DNA of 37,129 bases from Bacillota bacterium (GTDB taxonomy: Bacteria > Bacillota > Negativicutes > CTSoil-072). The stretch covers positions 1 through 37,129 of the forward strand of contig JAGFZV010000025.1 of the NCBI GenBank assembly GCA_017889545.1, read 5' to 3'. Shown here piece by piece: positions 25,156 through 32,762 of this stretch (its first letter is position 1; each line of letters starts with the position of its first letter). A program made the position numbers and the translations under genes. The notes beneath the pieces are model-generated. The model worked only from the letters and a program-made list of their open reading frames with translations, was not told the DNA's origin and ran no database searches.

Positions 25156-27069
25156 ATGATTATTGATGGAAAATGCCCGACGGGGCCTCTGGCGGAACGA
25201 TGGGACAAGTACCGCCGAGAGATGAAACTCGTCAATCCAGCCAACAAACGGAAATATAAGATCATCGTCGTCGGCACAGGCCTTGCCGGTGCGTCCGCCG
25301 CTGCTTCTCTCGGCGAAATGGGTTATCAGGTAGACTCATTCTGCTACCAGGATAGCCCCCGGCGAGCCCATAGCATCGCCGCCCAGGGCGGCATCAATGC
25401 GGCCAAGAACTATCAGAACGACGGGGACAGCGTTTACCGTCTCTTCTATGACACCATCAAAGGCGGGGATTTCCGCTCCCGCGAGTCCAACGTTTACCGT
25501 CTCGCCCAAATTAGCAACAGCATCATCGACCAATGCGTTGCACAGGGCGTCCCTTTTGCTCGCGACTATGCCGGCTATTTGGACAACCGCTCCTTTGGCG
25601 GCGCGCAGGTATCTCGCACTTTCTATGCGAGGGGCCAGACAGGACAGCAGCTCCTTCTCGGAGCTTACTCCGCCTTGTCACGCCAGATAAAGGCAGGGAC
25701 TGTAAGGCTGCATACTCGCTCAGAGATGCTCGACCTCGTGGTTGTTGACGGTGAAGCGAAGGGCATAACTGTTCGCGATCTCGTGACAGGCGAGATATCC
25801 TCTTACGCCGCTGATGCCGTTTGCCTCTGCACAGGCGGCTACGTCAACGTTTACTACCTTTCCACCAATGCCCAAGGCTGCAGCGTCACCGCTACTTTCC
25901 GCGCTTACAAGAAAGGGGCTTATTTTGCCAATCCCTGCTATACTCAGATCCATCCAACCTGTATCCCCGTTACGGGTGAGCACCAGTCCAAACTTACACT
26001 CATGTCCGAATCTCTCCGCAACGACGGACGCGTCTGGGTGCCCCTGAGAAAGGGTGACCGTCGTCCTCCCAATGAAATCGTCGAGGGTGAACGTGATTAT
26101 TATCTTGAACGTAAGTATCCAAGCTTCGGTAACCTAGCTCCCCGTGATATCTCTTCCCGGGCCGCAAAAGAAGTCTGCGATGAAAGACGCGGTGTTGGCC
26201 CTACCGGCTTCGGTGTGTATCTCGACTTCAAGGATGCCATCGATCGCTTGGGCGAGGACACAGTTCGCCAGCGTTATGGCAATCTCTTTGAAATGTATGA
26301 GCGCATCACCGACGAGAACGGCTATAAACAGCCGATGCGCATTTATCCAGCCCTACATTACGCCATGGGCGGCCTGTGGGTGGACTACAATCTTGAAAGC
26401 AATCTGAAGGGCCTTTTCGTGCTCGGAGAAGCCAACTTTTCCGATCATGGGGCCAATCGTCTTGGTGCGAGTGCCCTTATGCAGGGGCTGGCTGATGGTT
26501 ATTTTGTCATTCCCTATACCATCGGTAACTACCTGGCTCAGATCAAGCCGGGGGCTGTCACATCAGACCACGTTGCCTTTGCCGAGTCCCGGGAGAATGT
26601 GAACGTCGTGACGAAAAAGCTGCTCGGTATTAACGGCCGCAAAACTCCCAAGGAATTCCATCGGCAACTTGGCAAGATTATGTGGGAGAACGTGGGCATG
26701 GCTCGCAGCGAAGCCAGCTTGAAGCGAGCCCTCGAGCTCATCCCGGTTCTGCGCGACGAGTTTTGGCAGAACGTGCGCGTCGTTGGCAACGGTTCTGAAC
26801 TCAACCAGGAACTGGAGCGGGCCGGGCGCGTCGCAGATTTTCTCGAATTCGCTGAGCTTCTGACCCGCGACGCCCTGCACCGTAACGAATCCTGCGGTGG
26901 CCATTTCCGTGTCGAACACCAGATGTCCGACGGAGAGGCCCGCCGCGACGATGATAACTATAGCTATGTGGCCGCATGGGGCTATCAGGGGGCAGAAACG
27001 GTGCCTGAATTGCACAAAGAGCCTCTGGTCTTTGAGAATGTACATCTTGGCATAAGGAGCTATAAATAA
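25156..27069 (+). CDS. sdhA: Succinate dehydrogenase/fumarate reductase flavoprotein subunit
   Basis: 637 residues. FAD-binding [20 protein letters not shown] (about 42-61), the flavin-linking His region [17 protein letters not shown], active-site segments [15 protein letters not shown] and [16 protein letters not shown], and [19 protein letters not shown] near the end of the FAD domain. The length and long C-terminal helical domain match the B-type (Wolinella/Bacteroides/Bacillus-like) enzymes. It oxidises succinate or reduces fumarate. Located 10 bp after sdhC; SD AAGGAGG; its stop overlaps the sdhB start (TAATG). The CDS is somewhat GC-richer than flanking genes. Confidence 0.96.
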   Translation: MIIDGKCPTGPLAERWDKYRREMKLVNPANKRKYKIIVVGTGLAGASAAASLGEMGYQVDSFCYQDSPRRAHSIAAQGGINAAKNYQNDGDSVYRLFYDTIKGGDFRSRESNVYRLAQISNSIIDQCVAQGVPFARDYAGYLDNRSFGGAQVSRTFYARGQTGQQLLLGAYSALSRQIKAGTVRLHTRSEMLDLVVVDGEAKGITVRDLVTGEISSYAADAVCLCTGGYVNVYYLSTNAQGCSVTATFRAYKKGAYFANPCYTQIHPTCIPVTGEHQSKLTLMSESLRNDGRVWVPLRKGDRRPPNEIVEGERDYYLERKYPSFGNLAPRDISSRAAKEVCDERRGVGPTGFGVYLDFKDAIDRLGEDTVRQRYGNLFEMYERITDENGYKQPMRIYPALHYAMGGLWVDYNLESNLKGLFVLGEANFSDHGANRLGASALMQGLADGYFVIPYTIGNYLAQIKPGAVTSDHVAFAESRENVNVVTKKLLGINGRKTPKEFHRQLGKIMWENVGMARSEASLKRALELIPVLRDEFWQNVRVVGNGSELNQELERAGRVADFLEFAELLTRDALHRNESCGGHFRVEHQMSDGEARRDDDNYSYVAAWGYQGAETVPELHKEPLVFENVHLGIRSYK

Positions 27070-27815
27070 TGAATCTGAATTTATTTGTCTGGAGACAAAA
27101 AGGGCCGAACGAGCCCGGCAAACTTGAAGAGATTAAAGCTATTGACGTCAGTCCTGATATGTCCTTCCTGGAGATGTTGGATGAGGTAAACGAACGGCTG
27201 GTTCACCAAGGAAAGGACCCTATTGCCTTCGATCATGACTGTCGTGAAGGCATCTGCGGCACCTGTTCCCAAGTCATCAACGGGGTGCCGCATGGACCTC
27301 AGGAAAAGACCACTACCTGCCAGTTGCATATGCGTAAGTTTAAGGACGGCGACTCAATCTACATCGAGCCGTGGAGAGCGAAGGCTTTCCCACTCGTCAA
27401 AGACCTTATCGTAGATCGGAGCGCTCTGGACCGTATCATCCAGGCTGGCGGTTACACTTCTGCCCACACGGGCGGAGCGCCGGACGGCAACGCTATACTT
27501 ATTCCCAAGCCTTGTGCCGACCGCGCTATGGATGCGGCGGAGTGCATAGGCTGTGGCGCCTGCGTCGCAGCTTGTCCAAACGGTTCGGCCATGCTCTTTA
27601 CGGCGGCCAAGGTCAGCCAGCTTGCCTACCTGCCCCAGGGCAAACCGGAAGCGGCCCGGAGGGCCTGTGTCATGACCGATGCCATGGTTCAGGAAGGCTT
27701 TGGTAATTGCAGCAACCATTACGAGTGCGAGGCTGCCTGCCCCAAGGGGATCAAGGTATCCTTCATTGCCAAGCTAAACCGGGAAGTCCTCAAAGCCCGC
27801 TGTGAAAGTATCTAA
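27069..27815 (+). CDS. sdhB: Succinate dehydrogenase/fumarate reductase iron-sulfur subunit
   Basis: 248 residues. The plant-type ferredoxin domain holds the [2Fe-2S] ligands C58, C63, C66 (CREGICGTC) and C84; the C-terminal domain holds [12 protein letters not shown] (C159, C162, C165, C169) and [14 protein letters not shown], giving the [4Fe-4S] and [3Fe-4S] centres. It carries electrons from SdhA flavin to the haems of SdhC. The ATG overlaps the sdhA stop by one base. The 303-bp gap after it holds a fumarase relic rather than an intact gene. Confidence 0.96.
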   Translation: MNLNLFVWRQKGPNEPGKLEEIKAIDVSPDMSFLEMLDEVNERLVHQGKDPIAFDHDCREGICGTCSQVINGVPHGPQEKTTTCQLHMRKFKDGDSIYIEPWRAKAFPLVKDLIVDRSALDRIIQAGGYTSAHTGGAPDGNAILIPKPCADRAMDAAECIGCGACVAACPNGSAMLFTAAKVSQLAYLPQGKPEAARRACVMTDAMVQEGFGNCSNHYECEAACPKGIKVSFIAKLNREVLKARCESI

Positions 27816-27901
27816 ACTTCGCTGTGGGTAGCCGCCGTGTGAGTTATTTTCGGTGACATGTTTTCCATTTAGGTTAAAAATTAGTTCAGAACAAAAAAAT
27901 T

Positions 27902-28070
27902 AATTGCTGCTTTCAAAATTCTTTAATGCTCGTTACGGCATGGAACCCATATAGTGGATATGATAATGCTGCTGAAATTGCAAAACGGCACACGCCATGG
28001 ATTGACCCTGAAAGAAGCAGCCATTAAACTTGACCTTTTATCAGAAGAAGAATTTGATAAATATATATAG
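27902..28070 (+). pseudogene. C-terminal relic of class II fumarase (fumC-like)
   Basis: Reading around ATG 27926 gives [20 protein letters not shown] then EIAK, which matches the conserved [19 protein letters not shown] region near the end of class II fumarases. After AEIAK the frame shifts: [20 protein letters not shown] and then DKYI-stop (TAG 28068-28070) continues the fumarase tail in another frame. The shift lies at about 27990. No sequence for the catalytic core is present. The relic lies between sdhB and the malic enzyme, the natural place for fumarase. It occupies most of the 303-bp gap. Confidence 0.8.
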
Positions 28071-28118
28071 CCGGAAAAAATAGTGGGGAACAAGTAAAAG
28101 AAAGGGAGTTTGAGACAA

Positions 28119-29345
28119 ATGGATTATGCACAAGAAGCACTGCGATTACACAAAGAATTAAAAGGAAAATTGGAAATCAAAAGCAAAGCCCCGGTTACCA
28201 ATAAAGATGAACTATCTATCGCTTATACGCCGGGAGTGGCAGAACCATGCAAATATATCGCGAAGGATAAAGGACTTGCTTATGAATATACCATGAAATC
28301 CAATTATATTGCTGTTATTACCGATGGCACTGCTGTTCTGGGGTTGGGCGACATTGGACCAGAAGCGGCTTTGCCCGTAATGGAAGGGAAATGCGTTCTT
28401 TTTAAAGAATTCGGCGGAGTTGATGCGGTACCCATCTGTTTAGATACGAAGGACACAGATGAAATCGTTAATGTAGTCACAAAGCTAGGCCCCGCCTTTG
28501 GCGGGTTTAACCTGGAAGATATTAGCGGCCCCCGTTGTTTTGAAATTGAAAGAAGACTAAAAAAGGCGCTTAACATTCCTGTATTTCATGACGACCAACA
28601 TGGTACGGCAGTAGTTGTCTTAGGTGGATTGATTAACGCTCTTAAAATAGTGGGCAAAAAGTTTTCCGAGGCGACTGCTGTGGTAAACGGCGCCGGTGCT
28701 GCAGGTGTCAGTATAACCCGTTTGCTGAAAGTCTTCGGGATAAAAGATGTAGTATTGTGTGATACAAAAGGAGCTATCTATGCAGGCAGGAAGGAAGGCA
28801 TGAACCCGGAAAAAGAATTACTGTCTAACGAAACCAACGTTGCCAGGCAAAAGGGAACACTATCGGATGTGATCAAAGGGAAAGACATTTTCATTGGTGT
28901 TTCGGTCGCAGGTGTGGTAACTGAGGAGATGATCCGAACCATGAATAAGGACGCGATTGTTTTTGCAATGGCAAATCCAACGCCGGAAATCTTTCCTGAT
29001 GAAGCAAAGGGCGGCGGGGCGCGTGTTATAGGGACCGGGCGATCAGATTTTCCCAATCAAGTAAACAATGTATTGGCTTTTCCAGGGATATTCCGGGGTG
29101 CCCTTGATGTGATGGCTACTGATATAAATGAAGACATGAAGATGGCCGCTGCCTATGCTTTGGCCGAAATTGTAGAACCTGAAAACCTGAATGAGGATTA
29201 TATTATACCTAAGGCCTTTGATTTAAGAGTAGGCCCAAAGGTAGCGGCTGCTGTGGCACAAGCCGCCGTCAAATCTGGCGTTGCCCGTAGACCGTTAACG
29301 TATGAAGAAGCTTTTAAACTGGCGGAAGCAAAGATGAAGAGGTAA
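28119..29345 (+). CDS. NAD(P)-dependent malic enzyme
   Basis: 408 residues from ATG 28119 (SD AAAGGGAG; the in-frame TTG at 28110 is too close to the SD). Malic-enzyme N-domain motif IAYTPGVAEPC, divalent-metal/malate segment GGFNLEDISGPRCFEIE and VFHDDQHGTAVVVLGG, then the Rossmann motif VVNGAGAAGVSITRLL. It decarboxylates malate to pyruvate with NAD(P) reduction; the short bacterial form lacks a phosphotransacetylase domain. Functionally it completes succinate to fumarate to malate to pyruvate, although the local fumarase is decayed and must be supplied from elsewhere. Confidence 0.94.
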   Translation: MDYAQEALRLHKELKGKLEIKSKAPVTNKDELSIAYTPGVAEPCKYIAKDKGLAYEYTMKSNYIAVITDGTAVLGLGDIGPEAALPVMEGKCVLFKEFGGVDAVPICLDTKDTDEIVNVVTKLGPAFGGFNLEDISGPRCFEIERRLKKALNIPVFHDDQHGTAVVVLGGLINALKIVGKKFSEATAVVNGAGAAGVSITRLLKVFGIKDVVLCDTKGAIYAGRKEGMNPEKELLSNETNVARQKGTLSDVIKGKDIFIGVSVAGVVTEEMIRTMNKDAIVFAMANPTPEIFPDEAKGGGARVIGTGRSDFPNQVNNVLAFPGIFRGALDVMATDINEDMKMAAAYALAEIVEPENLNEDYIIPKAFDLRVGPKVAAAVAQAAVKSGVARRPLTYEEAFKLAEAKMKR

Positions 29346-29368
29346 ATTTAACTGAGCAGTACGACTAG

Positions 29369-29452
29369 GGACTTACTGTAGTGGATCGAGTGATACAGCA
29401 AGCCATTGCCCAAATACTAACCCCGATCTATGAGAGACAATTTTCAGCGTGA
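29369..29452 (+). pseudogene. Group II intron reverse transcriptase fragment 1
   Basis: A 27-codon stretch reads GLTVVDRVIQQAIAQILTPI then YERQFSA and stops. It matches the RT segment 'GIPTVxDRVIQQAIAQVLxPIYE' of group II intron LtrA-type proteins. No start codon or SD. It begins 24 bp after the malic enzyme stop. Confidence 0.75.
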
Positions 29453-29534
29453 GACGCCTTCTCAATATTTTGGTTTTGTGCCTTTCTTGACTGGATCAGC
29501 ACATTGCCATTGTATTACCAGGCGTCTCTTTTTT
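29451..29534 (+). terminator. Possible long-loop terminator after malic enzyme
   Basis: GAGACGCC (29451-29458) pairs with GGCGTCTC (29521-29528), followed by T6. The loop is about 62 nt, so folding is less certain. Confidence 0.4.
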
Positions 29535-29625
29535 CAAAGTCCATTTTTCGTCATTATAGGAATGCTCCTGATGGAAAACAAGTCTGGATACCAAAACCAG
29601 GGAAGCTGGAGACGGGACAAAAGCT

Positions 29626-29772
29626 GAGTTGGTGATGGAAGCAGACCTGAAGAATTTCTTTGGAAGCCTAAACCACGAATGGATGATTAAATTTATTGAA
29701 CACCGGCAGAAGATAGGACTAATAGACCTTAAGAAAACTGTCCAATTAAGTGTTGACAATCCAATAATTTAA
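29626..29772 (+). pseudogene. Group II intron reverse transcriptase fragment 2
   Basis: An open stretch reads ELVMEADLKNFFGSLNHEWM then IKFIEHRQKIG, matching the RT motif 'VVEADIKGFFDNVNHEWLMKFLEHR' that carries the first catalytic Asp. Just upstream (29585, another frame) WIPKPGKLETG resembles the RT N-terminal 'YIPKPNGK' segment. The frame ends at TAA 29770-29772. Domains X and HNH and the intron RNA domains are absent, so this is debris. Confidence 0.75.
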
Positions 29773-29794
29773 TTAAAAGATATCAATTGCTATA

Positions 29795-29822
29795 TTGACA
29801 AAAGAAGAAAATTCGATATAAT
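29795..29822 (+). promoter_or_regulatory. Strong sigma-A type promoter upstream of the GntR module
   Basis: TTGACA (29795-29800), 16-bp spacer, TATAAT (29817-29822): both hexamers match consensus. It reads toward the Com-like gene and the GntR gene with a leader of about 310 nt. Confidence 0.8.
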
Positions 29823-29826
29823 TAAA

Positions 29827-29855
29827 TTGTCCGTACAACCAGATGTCCGTACAAC
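29827..29855 (+). promoter_or_regulatory. Tandem putative GntR operators
   Basis: TTGTCCGTACAAC (29827-29839) and TGTCCGTACAAC (29844-29855), direct repeats 16 bp apart, each with a TTGT/TGT-N4-ACA dyad. They start 4 bp after the -10 box, covering the start site, the classic place for a repressor. The GntR/UTRA regulator encoded 500 bp downstream is the obvious candidate. Confidence 0.6.
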
Positions 29856-30142
29856 TAAATAATTTTATAAGTGAAAAAATGATCATAAAAGTACGCTGAA
29901 ATGCAACTTGCCAAACAGATATTGAGATTGTATTTTAACAATTTGAGGATAGATGACGCTCATGGTGATAAGCCCCAAAACGCGAACTCAGAAACCGATG
30001 ATTCAACAGAAGCGAACAAGGTATAATAACTGTTGCTGTATATTGAAACGAAATGGGAATTTTTCGTATTGATATAGACTGATATGGGATATCAAGAACG
30101 AATGGTATGCAAATTCCTTGCTTATGCTGAAGGAGGAAAATT
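29856..30142. other. AT-rich leader region, no gene supported
   Basis: 287 bp between the operators and the Com-like gene. A 41-codon frame (29901-30026, MQLAKQILRLYFNNLRIDDA...) has no SD and an asparagine/aspartate-rich end; I leave it uncalled. No clear riboswitch or hairpin seen. Confidence 0.35.
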
Positions 30143-30319
30143 ATGTTGACGGAATTTCGGTGTCGTGGGTGCAATAAACTCTTGGGAAAAATTAAAGGGG
30201 AAGCTGAAATCAAATGTTCCAGATGCGGCAGTCTTAATTATGTAGAGGTTTTACAGGGGTACGCGACGGTAGCGGCGGTCAAACAAGTTCAGCGTTGCAC
30301 TGTTGGCGCTACCCGATAG
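30143..30319 (+). CDS. Com-like small zinc-finger protein
   Basis: 58 residues after a strong AAGGAGG (8 nt before ATG 30143). Two Cys pairs, FRCRGCNKLL (C7, C10) and IKCSRCGSLN (C25, C28), form a treble-clef or zinc-ribbon-like site. The layout matches the Com family, named for the phage Mu protein that binds mom mRNA to activate translation; many Com-like genes lie outside phages. No other phage gene is seen nearby. It lies downstream of a consensus promoter with GntR-type operators and 51 bp before the GntR gene, so may be co-transcribed with it. Nucleic-acid binding is inferred from the family. Confidence 0.78.
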   Translation: MLTEFRCRGCNKLLGKIKGEAEIKCSRCGSLNYVEVLQGYATVAAVKQVQRCTVGATR

Positions 30320-30370
30320 TAGTTAGAAAGATTATTTTAGAATAATACTATTTTGAGGTGTATGATTTTG

Positions 30371-31099
30371 ATGAGTTTCGATAAACATGGGTCGCTGCCC
30401 TTGCATTTGCAGATCAGTAATATATTAAAAGAAGAAATATTAAAAGGGTCTTATACTGAGAAAATCCCCCCGGAGTTTCAGCTGATGGAACGGTTTGGTG
30501 TTAGCCGGTCGACTGTTCGGCAAGCGATTGCGACATTAGTAGACGATGGGGTTCTCGAAACAAGGCAAGGGATTGGGACGTTTATTGCGAACAGGCATAT
30601 TGAAGAATGGCTTGGCAATCTGAGCTCTTTTATTGAAATTACGAACGAAATGGGTATGGTTCCGAGCATAGAAGTGTTAGGACAAGGTACTGCGAGGCAC
30701 CCCAAAGAAGTGGCGGAAACACTTGGTCTGGCCCAATTTTACTATACACACCGGCTTAGATTGGCGGATGGAATCCCGATGGTCATCGAAAAACAGTATT
30801 ATCCTTTGGCAATCGGTTTGGAACTGGCAAAATATGATTTAAGCAATGTTTCGACGTATGATATTTTGGAAACAAAGATGGGGCATGTTCTATGGGATGC
30901 AAGACAGTTGATCACCTGCATCGCCCCGAATGAAGAAGAAAAAAAACTGCTGCAATTGGATGCAAAAACTTGCTGCGCAATTTTATCCGAACGGTTTGTC
31001 AATAACCAAAACGGTGAACTTTTAGAGTATGAAAGGAGTATATACCGGGCAGATATGTATGCTTTTAATATCAATTTGACTCGCAGACGCTCAATGTAG
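30371..31099 (+). CDS. GntR-family regulator with UTRA domain (HutC-type)
   Basis: 242 residues from ATG 30371; GAGGTG is about 9 nt upstream, better placed than for ATG 30362. The winged HTH (1-72) has PLHLQISNILKEEILKG and the recognition helix region FGVSRSTVRQAIATLVDDG, with the wing RQGIGTFI. The UTRA effector domain (about 90-235) has the typical FYYTHRLRLADGIPMVIEKQ and LLQLDAKTCCAILSERF. Such proteins usually repress and release on binding a pathway metabolite. Followed by a terminator and then the aminotransferase operon; candidate operators lie upstream of its own transcription unit, suggesting autoregulation as well as control of the module. Confidence 0.92.
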   Translation: MSFDKHGSLPLHLQISNILKEEILKGSYTEKIPPEFQLMERFGVSRSTVRQAIATLVDDGVLETRQGIGTFIANRHIEEWLGNLSSFIEITNEMGMVPSIEVLGQGTARHPKEVAETLGLAQFYYTHRLRLADGIPMVIEKQYYPLAIGLELAKYDLSNVSTYDILETKMGHVLWDARQLITCIAPNEEEKKLLQLDAKTCCAILSERFVNNQNGELLEYERSIYRADMYAFNINLTRRRSM

Positions 31100-31151
31100 C
31101 AGGCGAGATTGATAAATAAAATAAAAACGAATAGTACTTATTGAGCTTCTT

Positions 31152-31193
31152 GAAAGCCTGTTGCCATTTATTGGTAATGGGCTTTCTTTTTTA
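31152..31193 (+). terminator. Terminator after the GntR gene
   Basis: GAAAGCC pairs with GGCTTTC, with an inner TTGCCA/TGGTAA pairing, followed by TTTTTTAA. Confidence 0.75.
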
Positions 31194-31289
31194 ATAAATC
31201 ACAGAAGCAATGGGGGTGAACCCGATATCGTTATTACATGATGAGGAGTTACGTTTGGCAAATATATAAATTAACGAGGGGGAAAAGAA

Positions 31290-32678
31290 ATGTCTGGAGC
31301 ATGTGAAACAAAAACGGTGGATGTCGACAGCTTGGTAAAGATGCAGCGAGAACACTTATGGCTTCACTTAACGAACCATAAAATGTTTGAAACGCAAGAA
31401 CCGCAAATTATGGTGGAGGCAAAAGGCCTGATCGTAAAAGATGCCAGAGGCAATGAATATTTAGATGCGCTTTCTGGCGGTGTATGGGGTGTAAGCGTTG
31501 GTTATGGCCGAGAAAGTATTGTCGATGCGGTTGCCCAACAGCTCAGAATACTGCCGTATTATGCAGGAACAGTCGCAACACCGCCCTATATTATGCTGGC
31601 TGACAAGGTTTCCAATTTACTGCCTGCTTTACCTAAAATGTATCTTTCTAACAGTGGATCAGAGGCGAATGAGAAAGCGTTTAAGATTGCCCGTCAATTT
31701 ATGCGTTCCAAATATCCCGCGAAGGATAAATTCAAAATCATCTACCGCGATCGCGACTACCATGGCACCACACTGGCCGCTCTCAGTGCAACCGGCCAAA
31801 ATGAACGCAAGGTAGGGTATGGACCGTTGTTGGAAGGGTTTGTTGGAATGCCGCATGCCCTCTGCTATCGTTGTGCGTTTGGCAAAGAATATCCTGGCTG
31901 CAATATTGACTGCGCGCAGGTATTGGAGGATGTGATCACGCGCGAAGGCGAAGACAGCGTTGCGGCAGTTATCTTAGAACCGATTACGGCCGGAGGCGGA
32001 ATCATTCCGCCGGTGAAGGAGTATTATCCAATTATCCAGGAAATATGCCGGAAACATGATGTGCTTTTAATACTGGATGAAGTGGTAAACGGGTTTGGCC
32101 GAACAGGGAAAATGTTTGGGCACCAACATTATGATGTTGATCCTGATATGGTAACTCTGGGCAAAGGATTTGCGAATTCGTATATGCCATTATCAGCTAC
32201 GGTAGCCAAACAGTATCTGTTTGACCAATTCTTGGCGCAGCCGGAAGACCTGACCGGTTATTTCCGCGACATCAGCACTTATGGCGGCTGCACGGCCGGC
32301 TGCAGTGCAGCTCTTGAAACCATACGGATTCTTGAAGCGGAAAAATTAGTAGAAAATAGCGCCGCAATGGGAGAATATTTGCTGCAAGGGTTGAAAGAAT
32401 TTGAAAAGCATCCTATGGTGGGCCAGGTTCGTGGACGCGGATTGTTCGTTGGCGTTGAGATGGTGGAAGATAAAAAAACAAAGACGCCGGCCAAAGAAAG
32501 CATTCTCGCAAAAATCGTTGGGGATGTAAAGGCTCAGGGGGTTATTATGGGGCGCATGGGGCGCAGTTTGCCGAATATGAATAATGTGTTGACATTGGCG
32601 CCGGCGTTAATCGCAACCAAAGCGGAGATCGATCAGATTGTCGGAGCAATTGGCAAGGCGTTAGGAAATCTTAAATAA
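31290..32678 (+). CDS. tpa: Class III aminotransferase, probable taurine/omega-amino acid:pyruvate aminotransferase
   Basis: 462 residues, PLP fold type I. PLP-binding Lys K292 in TLGKGFANSYMPLSA, the ring-contacting Asp in ILDEVVNGFGRTGK (D263), and phosphate-binding SNSGSEANEKAFKIAR (120-135). LDALSGGVWGVSVGYGRES and YFRDISTYGGCTAGC closely recall taurine:pyruvate aminotransferases of anaerobes such as Bilophila. A four-Cys insert (C192, C195, C204, C208 in CYRCAFGKEYPGCNIDC) could bind a metal. It would move the amino group of an omega-amino acid to pyruvate, giving an aldehyde and alanine. Neighbouring alanine dehydrogenase and aldehyde-reducing ADH fit this exactly. Beta-alanine or GABA are alternative donors. 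SD GAGGGGGAAAAG before ATG. Confidence 0.83.
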   Translation: MSGACETKTVDVDSLVKMQREHLWLHLTNHKMFETQEPQIMVEAKGLIVKDARGNEYLDALSGGVWGVSVGYGRESIVDAVAQQLRILPYYAGTVATPPYIMLADKVSNLLPALPKMYLSNSGSEANEKAFKIARQFMRSKYPAKDKFKIIYRDRDYHGTTLAALSATGQNERKVGYGPLLEGFVGMPHALCYRCAFGKEYPGCNIDCAQVLEDVITREGEDSVAAVILEPITAGGGIIPPVKEYYPIIQEICRKHDVLLILDEVVNGFGRTGKMFGHQHYDVDPDMVTLGKGFANSYMPLSATVAKQYLFDQFLAQPEDLTGYFRDISTYGGCTAGCSAALETIRILEAEKLVENSAAMGEYLLQGLKEFEKHPMVGQVRGRGLFVGVEMVEDKKTKTPAKESILAKIVGDVKAQGVIMGRMGRSLPNMNNVLTLAPALIATKAEIDQIVGAIGKALGNLK

Positions 32679-32762
32679 GAAAATCATGAAAAATGGCAGT
32701 TCAATATCCAGTGAAATGAAAAACCAATTTTGCAGTTCATTTATGTGGAAGGGGTGAATAGA

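Noticed and set aside
29430-29627. 65-codon plus-strand frame after the malic enzyme
   Set aside because: It crosses reverse-transcriptase debris in the wrong frame and has no SD.
30102-30120. TGG...TTGC sequence resembling a sigma-54 promoter upstream of the Com-like gene
   Set aside because: The GG and GC elements are 16 nt apart instead of the required 12, so it does not fit a -24/-12 promoter.
30143-30319. Start of a Mu-like prophage suggested by the Com-like gene
   Set aside because: No mom, transposase, tail or lysis genes are present on either side; neighbouring genes are metabolic.
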